Below, in pieces: positions 7,839 to 16,495 of a stretch of 32,590 nucleotides of DNA. The notes below the pieces were generated by a model. It made no database searches and was not told where the DNA came from. It worked only from the letters and a program-made list of their open reading frames with translations. The translations under genes were made by a program, and so were the position numbers. This DNA is from Acidaminococcus massiliensis (GTDB taxonomy: Bacteria > Bacillota > Negativicutes > Acidaminococcales > Acidaminococcaceae), in assembly GCF_900095825.1 (NCBI RefSeq), contig NZ_LT608315.1, positions 2,376,722 through 2,409,311 of the forward strand, read 5' to 3'. The stretch's first letter is position 1. Each line of letters begins with the position of its first letter.

Positions 7839-9008
7839 TTACTTGAACAGGTCTTTGATCTTGTTCAGGAAGCTCTTTTCTTCCGGATTGATGCTGCCTC
7901 CTCCGGCTTCGCCGAATTTCCGCAGTGCATCTTTCTGGGCATCGCTGAGCCCGGTAGGGATCACCACTTTGATCCGGACCATCTGGTCTCCCTTTTGGCC
8001 CGTCCGCAGGGATACGATCCCTTTCCCCTTCAGGCGCAGGATCTTATTGGGCTGGGTCCCTTCCGGGATCTTTACCTTCACCTTGCCATAGAGGGTGGGC
8101 ACCTCGATTTCCGCCCCCAAAGTCGCCTGGACGATATTGATGGGCACTTCACAGGTGACCGTGGTGCCTTCCCGTTCAAAGAACTTGTGAGGTTTCACAT
8201 ACAGGTACACATACAGGTCCCCAGGGCGTCCGCCCCGGATCCCAGCTTCCCCTTCTCCAGCCACCCGCAGACGGGAGCCGTTGTCCACCCCGGCAGGGAT
8301 CTTCACTGTCAGGATTCTCCGCTTCTTCACCCGGCCTGTACCGTGGCAGCTCTTGCAGGGATTGGTGACGATTTTCCCGGTCCCATGGCATTTGGGGCAG
8401 GTCCGTACATTGACCACCTGGCCAAAGAGAGAATTCTGGGTGACCCGGATTTCCCCAGTCCCATGGCATTCCGGACAGGTTTCCGGCGTACTGCCGGGGG
8501 CTGCTCCGGAACCGTGGCAAGCCTCGCATTCCTCTTCCCGGTTCAAGGGCACCTTCTTTTCCGTACCAAAGGCAGCTTCCTCAAAGGTGATCTGGGTATC
8601 CATCCGCAGGTCGGACCCCTGCCGGGGACCGTTGTCAGCCCGCCGGCCGGCGCCGCCACGGCCGGCACCTCCAAAGAACATATTGAAGATGTCGTCCATG
8701 CCTTCGCCGCTGAAGCCGCCGAACCCTTGGAATCCGCCGCCGAAGGGATTGCCGGCACCTGCGCCGGGCCCTCCCCCGTTCTGGAAAGCGGCATGGCCGT
8801 ACTGGTCATAGGCCGCTCTCTTCTGGGGATCGCTGAGGACACTGTAGGCTTCGTTGGCCTCTTTGAACTTATCCGCTGCTTCCGGATTGTCTTTGTTCAG
8901 GTCAGGGTGATACTTCCGGGCCAGTTTGTGGTAAGCCTTTTTCAGCTCGTCGGCTGTAGCATTCTTGGAAACGCCCAGCACTTCATAGTAGTCTCTCTTC
9001 TCTGCCAT
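7839..9008 (-). CDS. dnaJ: Chaperone DnaJ (Hsp40)
   Basis: DnaJ delivers unfolded proteins to DnaK and stimulates its ATPase in the cytoplasm. The 389 residues show the full type I layout. The J domain carries HPD at 34-36. A Gly/Phe-rich linker (about 75-115) follows. Then come four zinc-binding repeats ([32 protein letters not shown]), and the substrate-binding C-terminal domains. Length is usual for the family. The ribosome site GGGAG lies seven bases before the ATG. The gene follows dnaK by 22 bases and is the last of the CIRCE-controlled operon, ending at a strong terminator. Confidence 0.98.
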   Translation of the reverse strand: MAEKRDYYEVLGVSKNATADELKKAYHKLARKYHPDLNKDNPEAADKFKEANEAYSVLSDPQKRAAYDQYGHAAFQNGGGPGAGAGNPFGGGFQGFGGFSGEGMDDIFNMFFGGAGRGGAGRRADNGPRQGSDLRMDTQITFEEAAFGTEKKVPLNREEECEACHGSGAAPGSTPETCPECHGTGEIRVTQNSLFGQVVNVRTCPKCHGTGKIVTNPCKSCHGTGRVKKRRILTVKIPAGVDNGSRLRVAGEGEAGIRGGRPGDLYVYLYVKPHKFFEREGTTVTCEVPINIVQATLGAEIEVPTLYGKVKVKIPEGTQPNKILRLKGKGIVSLRTGQKGDQMVRIKVVIPTGLSDAQKDALRKFGEAGGGSINPEEKSFLNKIKDLFK

Positions 9009-9030
9009 CCGTATCTCCCTCTAGGAAAGC

Positions 9031-10890
9031 TTATTTCTTGTCGTCGTCCACGACTTCAGCATCCACTACATCGTCGTCGGCTTTCTTGCTTTCATTTCCT
9101 GCACTGGCACCTGCACCGGTATTGGCGTTGGCACCGGCAGCACCCTGGGCTGCACCCTGGTTCTGCTTATACAGTTCAGCACTCAGTTCATACAGAGGTT
9201 TCTGCAGGGCTTCGGTATCGGCTTTGATCTTGTCGGTATCGTCGCCTTTCATGGTTTCTTTCAAGGTGGCGATGGCGTCCTGGACCTTCTTGATCAGGTC
9301 GTCATGACCCTTGCCGCTCATGTCTTTGATGGTCTTTTCAGCTTGGTAGATCAGGGTATCGGCCTGGTTCTTGGCTTCTACCGCTTCCTTCCGCTTCTTG
9401 TCAGCGGCTTCGTTGGCCTGGGCTTCCTTGACCATCTTATCCACTTCTTCCTTGCTCAGGCTGCCGGAAGAAGTAATGGTGATCTTCTGTTCCTTACCAG
9501 TGCCCAGATCTTTGGCGCTGACGTTCACGATGCCGTTGGCATCGATGTCGAAAGCCACTTCGATCTGAGGGATTCCCCGAGGAGCAGCCGGGATGCCGGA
9601 CAGTTCAAAACGACCCAGGGTCTTGTTATCCGCAGCCATTTCCCGTTCGCCCTGGAGGACATGGATATCCACAGAGGGCTGGTTGTCGGTAGCCGTGGAG
9701 AATACCTGTTTCTTAGAAGTCGGGATGGTGGTGTTCCGGTCAATGATCTTGGTCATCACACCGCCCATGGTTTCGATACCCAGGGACAGCGGCGTCACAT
9801 CCAGCAGCAGGACGTCTTTCACATCCCCAGCCAGTACACCGGCCTGGATGGCAGCACCCATGGCCACACATTCATCCGGGTTCACCCCATGGGCCGGTTC
9901 CTGTCCCATGGTCCGTTTGATGGCTTCCTGCACCGCAGGGATACGGGAAGAACCGCCTACCAGCAGGACCTTGTTGATGTCTTTCGGGGTCATGTTGGCA
10001 TCGCTCAGGGCCTTGTTGACGCAGACGATGGTCCGGTCTACCAGGTCGCTGGTCATTTCGTCGAATTTGGCCCGGGTCAGATCCAGGTCCATATGGAGCG
10101 GGCCGTTGGGGCCTGCAGAAATGAAGGGCAGGTTGATATTGGTGGTCAGCATATTGGACAGTTCGATCTTGGCTTTTTCAGCCGCTTCCCGGATCCGCTG
10201 CATGGCCATCTTGTCTCCGGTCAGGTCGATGCCGTTTTGTTTCTTGAACTCATCGCACATCCAGTCCATGATGCGCTTATCGAAGTCATCGCCGCCCAGA
10301 TGGGTATCCCCATTGGTGGATTTCACTTCGAATACGCCGTCGCCCAGTTCCAGGATGGACACATCGAAGGTGCCGCCGCCCAGGTCATAGACCAGGATGG
10401 TATGGTCGTCGGATTTGTCGATGCCGTAAGCCAAAGCTGCAGCCGTCGGTTCATTGATGATCCGCTTTACATCCAGCCCGGCGATCCGGCCTGCATCCTT
10501 GGTGGCCTGCCGCTGGCTGTCGTTGAAGTAAGCCGGTACGGTGATGACAGCTTCGGTGACTTTTTCACCCAGATACCGTTCTGCATCGCCCTTCATCTTT
10601 TCCAGGATCATGGCAGAAATCTGTTCCGGCGTATAATCCTTGCCGTCAATGGTCACAGTGTATTTGGTGCCCATATGCCGTTTGATGGAGCTGATGGTCC
10701 GTTCCGGGTTGGATACAGCCTGGCGTTTGGCCAATTGGCCTACCAGTCTTTCCCCGTTTTTCGTAAAGCCCACCACGGAAGGAGTCAGCCGGCCGCCTTC
10801 CTGGGTGGTGATAACCGTAGGTTCGCCGCCTTCCATCACAGCGACTACGGAGTTGGTGGTCCCCAAGTCAATACCAATAATCTTAGACAT
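9031..10890 (-). CDS. dnaK: Chaperone DnaK (Hsp70)
   Basis: This 619-residue Hsp70 binds exposed hydrophobic peptides in an ATP-dependent cycle driven by DnaJ and GrpE. The nucleotide-binding domain opens with [13 protein letters not shown] and includes the phosphate-2 segment [11 protein letters not shown] and [11 protein letters not shown]. The substrate-binding domain starts after the linker [16 protein letters not shown]. The Gly/Ala-rich, acidic tail ends in EVVDDDKK, as in other bacterial DnaK proteins. The ribosome site GGAGGAATTC precedes the ATG. The gene lies 52 bases downstream of grpE in the heat-shock operon. Confidence 0.99.
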   Translation of the reverse strand: MSKIIGIDLGTTNSVVAVMEGGEPTVITTQEGGRLTPSVVGFTKNGERLVGQLAKRQAVSNPERTISSIKRHMGTKYTVTIDGKDYTPEQISAMILEKMKGDAERYLGEKVTEAVITVPAYFNDSQRQATKDAGRIAGLDVKRIINEPTAAALAYGIDKSDDHTILVYDLGGGTFDVSILELGDGVFEVKSTNGDTHLGGDDFDKRIMDWMCDEFKKQNGIDLTGDKMAMQRIREAAEKAKIELSNMLTTNINLPFISAGPNGPLHMDLDLTRAKFDEMTSDLVDRTIVCVNKALSDANMTPKDINKVLLVGGSSRIPAVQEAIKRTMGQEPAHGVNPDECVAMGAAIQAGVLAGDVKDVLLLDVTPLSLGIETMGGVMTKIIDRNTTIPTSKKQVFSTATDNQPSVDIHVLQGEREMAADNKTLGRFELSGIPAAPRGIPQIEVAFDIDANGIVNVSAKDLGTGKEQKITITSSGSLSKEEVDKMVKEAQANEAADKKRKEAVEAKNQADTLIYQAEKTIKDMSGKGHDDLIKKVQDAIATLKETMKGDDTDKIKADTEALQKPLYELSAELYKQNQGAAQGAAGANANTGAGASAGNESKKADDDVVDAEVVDDDKK

Positions 10891-10942
10891 AATGAATTCC
10901 TCCTGTCAAATCTGGAATTATCAATCGTTCAACACGTCGTTT

Positions 10943-11551
10943 TCAATCGTTACGGACAACCCGCACTTTGGAATGGCGGATCACGTCGTCACCGATCTTG
11001 TAGCCCTTTTCCAGGACCAAGTCGATGCTTTCATCCGGCAGATCCGGATTGCTGCCCTGCATGACGGCTTCGTGGATCTGGGGATCGAAGGGTTTGCCTT
11101 CCGCCGGTATCTCTTCGATATGCAGGGTCTGGAGTGCCTTTTCGAACTGCTTGTGGATCATCCCCATGCCTTTCTTCAGGGCGTCTCCGTCTTTGCTGGC
11201 TTCCAGGCTGGCTTCCGCCCGCTCGAAATTGTCCAGCACCTTCAAAAATTCCCGGGCTACCTGTCCGGTGACATACCGGCCCAGCCGTTCCCGTTCTTCA
11301 TTGTTCCGTTTCCGGAAGTTGTCAAAATCGGCCTGCAGCCGCAGGAGCCTGTTCTGCAGTTCAGCGATTTGCTTTTCCTGCTGGGCGATTTTTTCGTCCC
11401 TGGGATTGGGTTCCGCTGCTTTTTCGTCTTTCACGTCAGCCGCTCCAGCTCCTGCCGTCTTGGCCTGTTCCGCGGTTTCTTCCGCCGCCGTCTGGGCCTG
11501 GGCCGTTTCTGCCTTCACGGTTTCCGGATTCTTCTGCTGCTCCTCTTTCAT
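10943..11551 (-). CDS. grpE: Nucleotide exchange factor GrpE
   Basis: GrpE releases ADP from DnaK and acts as a thermosensor. The 202-residue protein has a charged, disordered Ala/Glu/Gln-rich N-terminus (about 1-50) and a long coiled coil (about 50-115, with LRLQADFDNFRKRNNEE). The C-terminal beta domain contains the family pattern around PFDPQIHEAVMQ and ends in RHSKVRVVRND. The ATG at 11551 was chosen because GGGGAGG lies just upstream. An in-frame ATG seven codons earlier (11572) has no ribosome site and would overlap hrcA. The gene begins 10 bases after the hrcA stop. Confidence 0.97.
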   Translation of the reverse strand: MKEEQQKNPETVKAETAQAQTAAEETAEQAKTAGAGAADVKDEKAAEPNPRDEKIAQQEKQIAELQNRLLRLQADFDNFRKRNNEERERLGRYVTGQVAREFLKVLDNFERAEASLEASKDGDALKKGMGMIHKQFEKALQTLHIEEIPAEGKPFDPQIHEAVMQGSNPDLPDESIDLVLEKGYKIGDDVIRHSKVRVVRND

Positions 11552-11561
11552 TGGTCCTCCC

Positions 11562-12602
11562 CTACTTTTCATCCATTTTATTCATGACCACCCGCAGGTA
11601 GTTGTGGAGGTAATCCATCACGGAAATCACCTTCCGGTATTCCATACGGGTCGGTCCCAGGACAGCCAGGGTCCCCACCACCTGTCCGTTGAGCCGGTAG
11701 ATGGCCTGGATCATGCTGCAGTCCTGGATGCCGGAAAATTTGTTTTCACTGCCGATGGTCACCTTGAGACCGGAGTCTTTGTCGGCCATCAGCATATCCT
11801 TCAGCATCTGCTCTTCCTCCAGCACACTCAGCAGCTCTCGGATCCGTTCCGGATCCTTGAATTCCGGCTGGCTGAGCAGCTGTTTGGTACCGCCCAGGTA
11901 CATCTTGTTCTCCTGCTGGCCGCTCCGCATCTGTCTGACCACTTGGATCAGAGAAGCATACAGGGCTTTGTCTCCAGCCAGAGCATCCCGGACGTCTTTC
12001 AGGATCTGGTCCGTGATATCGTCCAGTTTCATCCCATGGAGTTTGTTGGTGACCCGCTGGGCCAGGGTGTCCATTTCCAGGCGGCTCATGCCAGCCGGGA
12101 TCTGGATCACACTGTTGTCCATCCGCCCATCATTGGCCACGATGCACAAGATGGCCTGGTGCTCGTTGAGAGGCAGGAAGCGCAAGTAGGAAAAGACGCT
12201 TTCACTGTCCTTGTTGGCCAGCACCACGGACACATTCTTGCTCATCCGTGACAGGATCTTAGCGGTGGACTGGAAGATATCGTCGATGCTGTGGACCCGT
12301 TCCCGGAACCAGCTGTTGATCAGCGCCACGTCATTGGGCGCCAAGGCATCCGGTTTGGCAAGGGAATCCACATAGTACCGATAGGCAGCCGCTGACGGGA
12401 CACGTCCTGCCGAAGTGTGCGGCTGTTCCAGATAACCCAGCAGTTCCAAGTCGGACATCTCGTTCCGGATGGTTGCCGGGCTGATCCCCAGATTGTATTT
12501 CCTGGCGATGCTGCGAGATCCTACAGGCTCAGCCGTTTCAATATAATCTTCAATGATCAGTTGAAGGATTTTTTTCTTGCGGTCACTTAGCACTGTAATC
12601 AT
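11562..12602 (-). CDS. hrcA: Heat-inducible transcription repressor HrcA
   Basis: HrcA represses the class I heat-shock genes by binding CIRCE, and needs GroEL to stay folded. The 346-residue protein has an N-terminal winged helix (about 1-75, with AEPVGSRSIARKYNLGISPATIRNEMSDLE) and the HrcA dimerisation domain after it. As the first gene of the operon it controls itself through the CIRCE element at 12618-12644. The ATG at 12602 is given, but AAGAGAG lies only three bases upstream of it. A GTG three codons in (12593) has better spacing and gives an N-terminus that starts like other HrcA proteins, so that start is at least as likely. Confidence 0.98.
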   Translation of the reverse strand: MITVLSDRKKKILQLIIEDYIETAEPVGSRSIARKYNLGISPATIRNEMSDLELLGYLEQPHTSAGRVPSAAAYRYYVDSLAKPDALAPNDVALINSWFRERVHSIDDIFQSTAKILSRMSKNVSVVLANKDSESVFSYLRFLPLNEHQAILCIVANDGRMDNSVIQIPAGMSRLEMDTLAQRVTNKLHGMKLDDITDQILKDVRDALAGDKALYASLIQVVRQMRSGQQENKMYLGGTKQLLSQPEFKDPERIRELLSVLEEEQMLKDMLMADKDSGLKVTIGSENKFSGIQDCSMIQAIYRLNGQVVGTLAVLGPTRMEYRKVISVMDYLHNYLRVVMNKMDEK

Positions 12603-12617
12603 CTCTCTTCTTGATTG

Positions 12618-12644
12618 TTAGCACTCTAATGGTTGGAGTGCTAA
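12618..12644. promoter_or_regulatory. CIRCE operator (HrcA binding site)
   Basis: A perfect CIRCE is present: TTAGCACTC at 12618-12626, a 9-base spacer, and GAGTGCTAA at 12636-12644. It lies just downstream of the -10 box of the hrcA promoter, so bound HrcA would block initiation. Confidence 0.98.
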
Positions 12645-12656
12645 CATCTAAGTGTA

Positions 12657-12685
12657 AAGATACACCTCTTTAGTCAAATTGTCAA
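12657..12685 (-). promoter_or_regulatory. Sigma-A type promoter of hrcA-grpE-dnaK-dnaJ
   Basis: On the minus strand, TTGACA (12680-12685) and TATCTT (12657-12662) are separated by exactly 17 bases. The predicted start of transcription falls inside CIRCE. This is the best consensus promoter in the window. Confidence 0.92.
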
Positions 12686-12711
12686 TAGATTTGCAGAAAA
12701 TATTTTTCTTT

Positions 12712-13845
12712 TTACAGAAATTCCTCAAAGGCCAGATTGCCGTACTGCATTCCCCGTTCCGTCAGATGGATCCGGTCTCCTTCCCGGGCGATCCAGCCCC
12801 TTTCAGCACAGGCAGCAAAAGCGTCTTTATATAATGGAAAGAAACTGCTGCCGGTGCGCTGGCGGAATTCAGCAAGGGAGAGTCCCTTGGCAGTGCGCAG
12901 GCTCATGAATACCAGCTCTTCCCGGCGAATCTCCGGAGACAGCTCCTCCTGTTCCGGGGCCTCTCCCCGGAGATAGGCCGTCAGGTTCCGGGGATTGGTT
13001 TCCCGGCTGATGCCGTCGAACCGGCAGGCTGCCGCCCCGAAGGCCAGATAAGGATCGTAATGCCAGTACACCTGGTTGTGCCGGGATGCCTGGCCGGGCC
13101 GGGCGAAGTTGGAGATCTCATACCGCTGGTAGCCGGCTTGGGGCAGGGCTTCCATAAGGAAATCATACATGGCTCCCGTCTCGTCTTCTGGGGGCAGGGC
13201 TGCTGTTCCCTCCCGGACCTGTTTGGCCAGGAGCGTCCCTTCCTCCACGGTGAGGCCATAGACGGACACATGGTCCACCCCAGTTTGCAGCAGCCGTTCC
13301 AGAGAATCCTGGACGCTTGCCGCCGTCTGGCCTGGATACCCGTAGATCAGATCCCCGCTGATCCGCTGGAATCCGGCTTCCCGAGCCAGGGCGATGGCCG
13401 CTTCCGCATCTTCTGCCGTATGGACCCGTCCCATGGATGCCAGTTCGGCCGGCTGGAAGGACTGGATGCCCAGGCTCAGCCGGTCGAAGCCCAGCTGCCG
13501 GTAAAATTGGAGCTTGTCCAAGTCCACCGTCCCCGGATTGGCCTCCAAGGTGGCTTCTGCTGGCTGCTGCCAAAATCCCCGCTCCTTCAGGGCCGTGACC
13601 ACCGCCTCCATAGCATCCAGAGGCAGTACACTGGGAGTCCCTCCGCCGAAATACACCGTAGCATGGGGAGAAACCGGCAAAGCCGGCGTACAGGCGGAGA
13701 TTTCCTCCGCCAAACGCCGGGCATAGTCGCTCATGATATGTTCATTGTAAATCTGATAGGAAGCGAAATCGCAGTAGGCACATTTATGGACACAGAATGG
13801 AATGTGGACATAGACCGCCTGATAAGATTCCCAGGGCTTTGCCAT
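12712..13845 (-). CDS. hemW: Heme chaperone HemW (radical SAM, formerly HemN-like)
   Basis: The 377-residue protein opens with VHIPFCVHKCAYCDF. Its CxxxCxxC motif (Cys18, Cys22, Cys25) binds the radical-SAM 4Fe-4S cluster, and YFGGGTPSVL follows. The C-terminal part contains the HemN_C-type domain. The length and genomic position next to hrcA fit HemW, which transfers heme to target proteins, rather than true coproporphyrinogen dehydrogenase, although the two are often confused by annotation. The ATG at 13845 is preferred because AGGGGGG lies six bases upstream; a GTG seven codons earlier overlaps the stop of the lactate dehydrogenase gene. In many Firmicutes hemW follows lepA directly, but here six genes separate them. 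Confidence 0.93.
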   Translation of the reverse strand: MAKPWESYQAVYVHIPFCVHKCAYCDFASYQIYNEHIMSDYARRLAEEISACTPALPVSPHATVYFGGGTPSVLPLDAMEAVVTALKERGFWQQPAEATLEANPGTVDLDKLQFYRQLGFDRLSLGIQSFQPAELASMGRVHTAEDAEAAIALAREAGFQRISGDLIYGYPGQTAASVQDSLERLLQTGVDHVSVYGLTVEEGTLLAKQVREGTAALPPEDETGAMYDFLMEALPQAGYQRYEISNFARPGQASRHNQVYWHYDPYLAFGAAACRFDGISRETNPRNLTAYLRGEAPEQEELSPEIRREELVFMSLRTAKGLSLAEFRQRTGSSFFPLYKDAFAACAERGWIAREGDRIHLTERGMQYGNLAFEEFL

Positions 13846-13862
13846 GCTGTTCCCCCCTGCCT

Positions 13863-14810
13863 TCACGCCATCCCGATGGTGGCTGCCGTATCCTTCAGGA
13901 TCTGGGCGGAACGGGCCAGGGCTTTCTGTTCACCCTCGCTGAGGGAAATGGGGACGATCTTTTCAATGCCGTCTTTCCCTACGATGGCCGGCAGGCTCAA
14001 GGTCGCCCCTGTCAGTCCGAATTCCCCATTCAGATAGATGGAAACCGGCAGGATGCTTTTTTCATCCCGGACGATGGCACTGCAGATCCGCTGGACCCCC
14101 ATGGCAATACCGTAATAGGTAGCCTTTTTCTTTTCGATGATTTCATAGGCGCTGTTCTTCACGCTGTCGGCGATCTGTTCCATGGCCTTTTCATGGTTAT
14201 AGAATCCCCGCATCTCGCAGAAGTCGTGGATGGATACACCTCCTACGCTGGCGCTGCTCCACACCGGGATTTCGCTGTCCCCATGTTCTCCGATGATATA
14301 GGCTTCGATGTTCCGGTTGTCCACATCCAGATGCCGGCCCAAGAGGAATTTCAGCCGGGCAGTATCCAGCACGGTCCCGGACCCGAATACCCGATTCCGG
14401 GGCAGCCCGGACATCTTCTGGGCCACATGGGTGAGGATATCCACCGGATTGGCCACGATCAGTAGGATCCCTTCATAGTCCCTTTTGGCAATTTCCGGGA
14501 TGATACTGCGCAGGATGCCTGCATTCTTTTTCACCAGATCCAGCCGTGTCTCTCCCGGTTTCTGGCCGGCTCCGGCAGTGACCACAATAATAGCCGCATC
14601 AGTTACGTCATCGTAACTGCCTGCATAGATATCCATGGGAGCGGCAAAAGTCATGCCATGGTTGATATCCATGGCCTCCCCTTCTGCCCGATTCCGGTCC
14701 ACATCCACCAGGACCATTTCCGAAAACAGCCCGTGCTGCATCAGGGTGTAAGCGGTAGCGGCACCAACCATGCCGCAGCCGACAATGGCGACTTTTCTGC
14801 TGTTGATCAT
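13863..14810 (-). CDS. ldh: L-lactate dehydrogenase (lactate/malate dehydrogenase family)
   Basis: The 315-residue NAD-dependent enzyme would reduce pyruvate to L-lactate. The Rossmann motif GCGMVGAATAYTL (11-23) is followed by VDVDRN, whose Asp36 fits NAD preference. The substrate loop reads AGQKPGETRLDL. Gln83 at the specificity position (classical residue 102) points to lactate rather than malate dehydrogenase, which has Arg there. Arg89, Asp149, Arg152 and the catalytic His176 in IGEHGDSE are all present. A related 2-hydroxyacid dehydrogenase (for example hydroxyisocaproate type) is possible. The ribosome site AAAGGAG is clear. The gene has its own upstream promoter and is followed 17 bases later by hemW, so the two probably share a transcript. 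Confidence 0.9.
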   Translation of the reverse strand: MINSRKVAIVGCGMVGAATAYTLMQHGLFSEMVLVDVDRNRAEGEAMDINHGMTFAAPMDIYAGSYDDVTDAAIIVVTAGAGQKPGETRLDLVKKNAGILRSIIPEIAKRDYEGILLIVANPVDILTHVAQKMSGLPRNRVFGSGTVLDTARLKFLLGRHLDVDNRNIEAYIIGEHGDSEIPVWSSASVGGVSIHDFCEMRGFYNHEKAMEQIADSVKNSAYEIIEKKKATYYGIAMGVQRICSAIVRDEKSILPVSIYLNGEFGLTGATLSLPAIVGKDGIEKIVPISLSEGEQKALARSAQILKDTAATIGMA

Positions 14811-14884
14811 CGATTTGGACTCCTTTCTGTCTGGTCCCTGAAATTCCCAGGAAACCGATATGTATATATTTTAAATACATTTCT

Positions 14885-14913
14885 ATTATAACAGAAAAAA
14901 AGAAAATGCGAAA
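14885..14913 (-). promoter_or_regulatory. Probable promoter of ldh-hemW
   Basis: The minus strand carries TGTTATAAT, an extended -10 with a perfect TATAAT at 14885-14890. A weak -35 (TTTCGC) lies 17 bases upstream. An AT-rich inverted repeat (ATGTAT/ATACAT, about 14859-14879) lies downstream, near the expected transcription start, and could be a regulator site. Confidence 0.6.
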
Positions 14914-14914
14914 C

Positions 14915-15796
14915 CTAGAGCTGCGCCAGCAGCACTGCCACGAACACCAGCACGCAGCCGATGATTTCCCGGAAGTCCATCACTTCCCCCAGGAACAGCC
15001 AGCCGGAGAGCACAGCGAACACGGATTCCAGGCTCATGATCAAGGTAGCAGTAGTGGGTTCGGTGTATTTCTGGCCGATGATCTGGAGGGTATAGGCCAC
15101 CCCGCTGGAGAGCACCGAAGTGTATAGCAGAGGCCACCGGCCCCCCCACAGGGCACTGCCCAAGCCTCCTGCCGGCACCCTTTCCCACACTAGGGCCCCC
15201 AGGGCGGACAAAAGGCAGGTCATGGCGAACTGGATCCAGGCCACCCGTACCCCGCTGGCCCCTTTCCGGAGGAAATGGTCCACAAAAAGGATGTGGAGGG
15301 CGAAGAACACCGCACAGCAGAACACCAGGAAATCCCCGAAAGAAACGGTAAAGTCCCCCTTCACGCACAGCAGATAGAACCCCACCAGGGACATGGGCAC
15401 GCACAGAAGCAGGATCTTCCGCACTGTCCGCCCCAAAAAGCGTCCCAGGATGGGCACCAGGATGATGTACAGGGCCGTGACGAAGCCGGCCTTCCCGGCG
15501 GTGGTCATGGAAAGCCCCACCTGCTGGAGGTTGCTGGCGATCCCCATGATCAGTCCGCAGCAAAGGCCTCCTTTCACCGTTACCCCATCCGGCTTCAGCC
15601 GCTGCCACAGATTGCCCCGGTGTTTTCCCCCAAAAGCCAGTACCACCGGCACCAGGACTCCAGTGGCCAAAAGGTTCCGGGCGGCGTTGAAGGTAAAAGG
15701 CCCCACATAGTCCATGCCCACGCTCTGGGCCACAAAAGCGCTGCCCCAGATCAAAGCCGTAAGCAGCAGCATCAGATTTCCTTTCACTTGCTCCAT
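14915..15796 (-). CDS. EamA-family (DMT superfamily) transporter
   Basis: The 293-residue membrane protein is made of about ten hydrophobic helices. It forms two EamA repeats: one opens with LLLLTALIWGSAFVAQS and the other covers roughly 145-290, with YTLQIIGQKYTEPTTATLIMS and SLESVFAVLSGWLFLGE. EamA proteins export amino acids, other small metabolites or drugs; the substrate here cannot be told. The ATG at 15796 follows AAGGGG with good spacing, whereas an ATG eight codons earlier has none. No clear promoter was found between this gene and the terminator of the ttdB gene just upstream, so it may depend on read-through. It is separated from ldh by a promoter. Confidence 0.88.
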   Translation of the reverse strand: MEQVKGNLMLLLTALIWGSAFVAQSVGMDYVGPFTFNAARNLLATGVLVPVVLAFGGKHRGNLWQRLKPDGVTVKGGLCCGLIMGIASNLQQVGLSMTTAGKAGFVTALYIILVPILGRFLGRTVRKILLLCVPMSLVGFYLLCVKGDFTVSFGDFLVFCCAVFFALHILFVDHFLRKGASGVRVAWIQFAMTCLLSALGALVWERVPAGGLGSALWGGRWPLLYTSVLSSGVAYTLQIIGQKYTEPTTATLIMSLESVFAVLSGWLFLGEVMDFREIIGCVLVFVAVLLAQL

Positions 15797-15836
15797 AGTA
15801 TTCCCCTTTTCGTCAGTCATAGGAAAAGGATACCAT

Positions 15837-15871
15837 AAAAAGGGGCTGTTGCCTAGGCAACAGCCCCCTTC
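15837..15871 (-). terminator. Intrinsic terminator after ttdB
   Basis: GGGGCTGTTGCC pairs with GGCAACAGCCCC (15842-15867). On the minus strand the hairpin is followed by five T. It lies four bases from the ttdB stop codon. Confidence 0.93.
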
Positions 15872-15874
15872 TCC

Positions 15875-16495
15875 TTATTTAATGAACCGAACGTGGGGAA
15901 TGATTTCCTCGTACACTTCTTCAGCCCGTTTCTTATAGGTCTTCTTGTTTTCTTCGAACAGGTTGCCGCCTTTGGTATCAACAGCCACGATCAGGGGCCC
16001 CAGTTCTTCCACTTCACTGGTCCACAGGGTTTCCGGCATCCCCAGATCTTTCCACTGGGCATCGATGATCTTCTTGAAATGGACAGCGGAGACCACGGCA
16101 CAGCCGGCGGGGAACACACAGAAGATGGTCTTGTACTTCTGGCAGGCATCCATGGTATCCTGGCCCATGCCCCCTTTGCCTACGATCAGCTTCACGCCGG
16201 TCTGGGGAATGAAATCCTTTTCGAATTTTTCCATCCGCATGGAAGTGGTAGGTCCAATGGAAACCATTTCATAGGCATTTTCCTGGCCTTCGATGGGACG
16301 GACGATAGGGCCAGCATGGAAAATGGCGCCCCCTTCCAGGTCCACCGGCAGCTTCCGGCCTTCTTCGATGAGACGGCGGTGAGCCACATCCCGGCAGGTG
16401 GTGATTTTGCCGGTCAGATAGACGATATCTCCGATTTTCAGGTTCTCGATATCTTCGGATTTAATGGGTGTATGCAGCACGACTTTGTTAGCCAT
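15875..16495 (-). CDS. ttdB: L(+)-tartrate dehydratase beta subunit (class I fumarase C-terminal type)
   Basis: This 206-residue subunit supplies the beta half of an iron-sulfur hydro-lyase. Family motifs seen are TPIKSEDIENLKIGDIVYLTG, TCRDVAHRRL, AIFHAGPIVRP, MVSIGPTTSMRM, VGKGGMG and FPAGCAVV. The pattern and length resemble E. coli TtdB as I recall it, more than the fused FumA/FumB enzymes. The likely reaction is L(+)-tartrate to oxaloacetate plus water, with fumarate to malate as the alternative activity. The ATG shares its A with the last base of the ttdA stop (TAATG), a sign of translational coupling, and AAGGGGGC lies upstream. It is the last gene of the operon. Confidence 0.88.
   Translation of the reverse strand: MANKVVLHTPIKSEDIENLKIGDIVYLTGKITTCRDVAHRRLIEEGRKLPVDLEGGAIFHAGPIVRPIEGQENAYEMVSIGPTTSMRMEKFEKDFIPQTGVKLIVGKGGMGQDTMDACQKYKTIFCVFPAGCAVVSAVHFKKIIDAQWKDLGMPETLWTSEVEELGPLIVAVDTKGGNLFEENKKTYKKRAEEVYEEIIPHVRFIK

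Noticed and set aside
9304-11064. A 586-codon plus-strand frame opposite dnaK
   Set aside because: Antisense to dnaK; such frames are well known opposite Hsp70 genes and show no independent support here.
14886-15608. A 240-codon minus-strand frame within the EamA gene
   Set aside because: Overlapping alternative frame of the membrane protein; Gly/Arg/Pro-rich with no membrane pattern.
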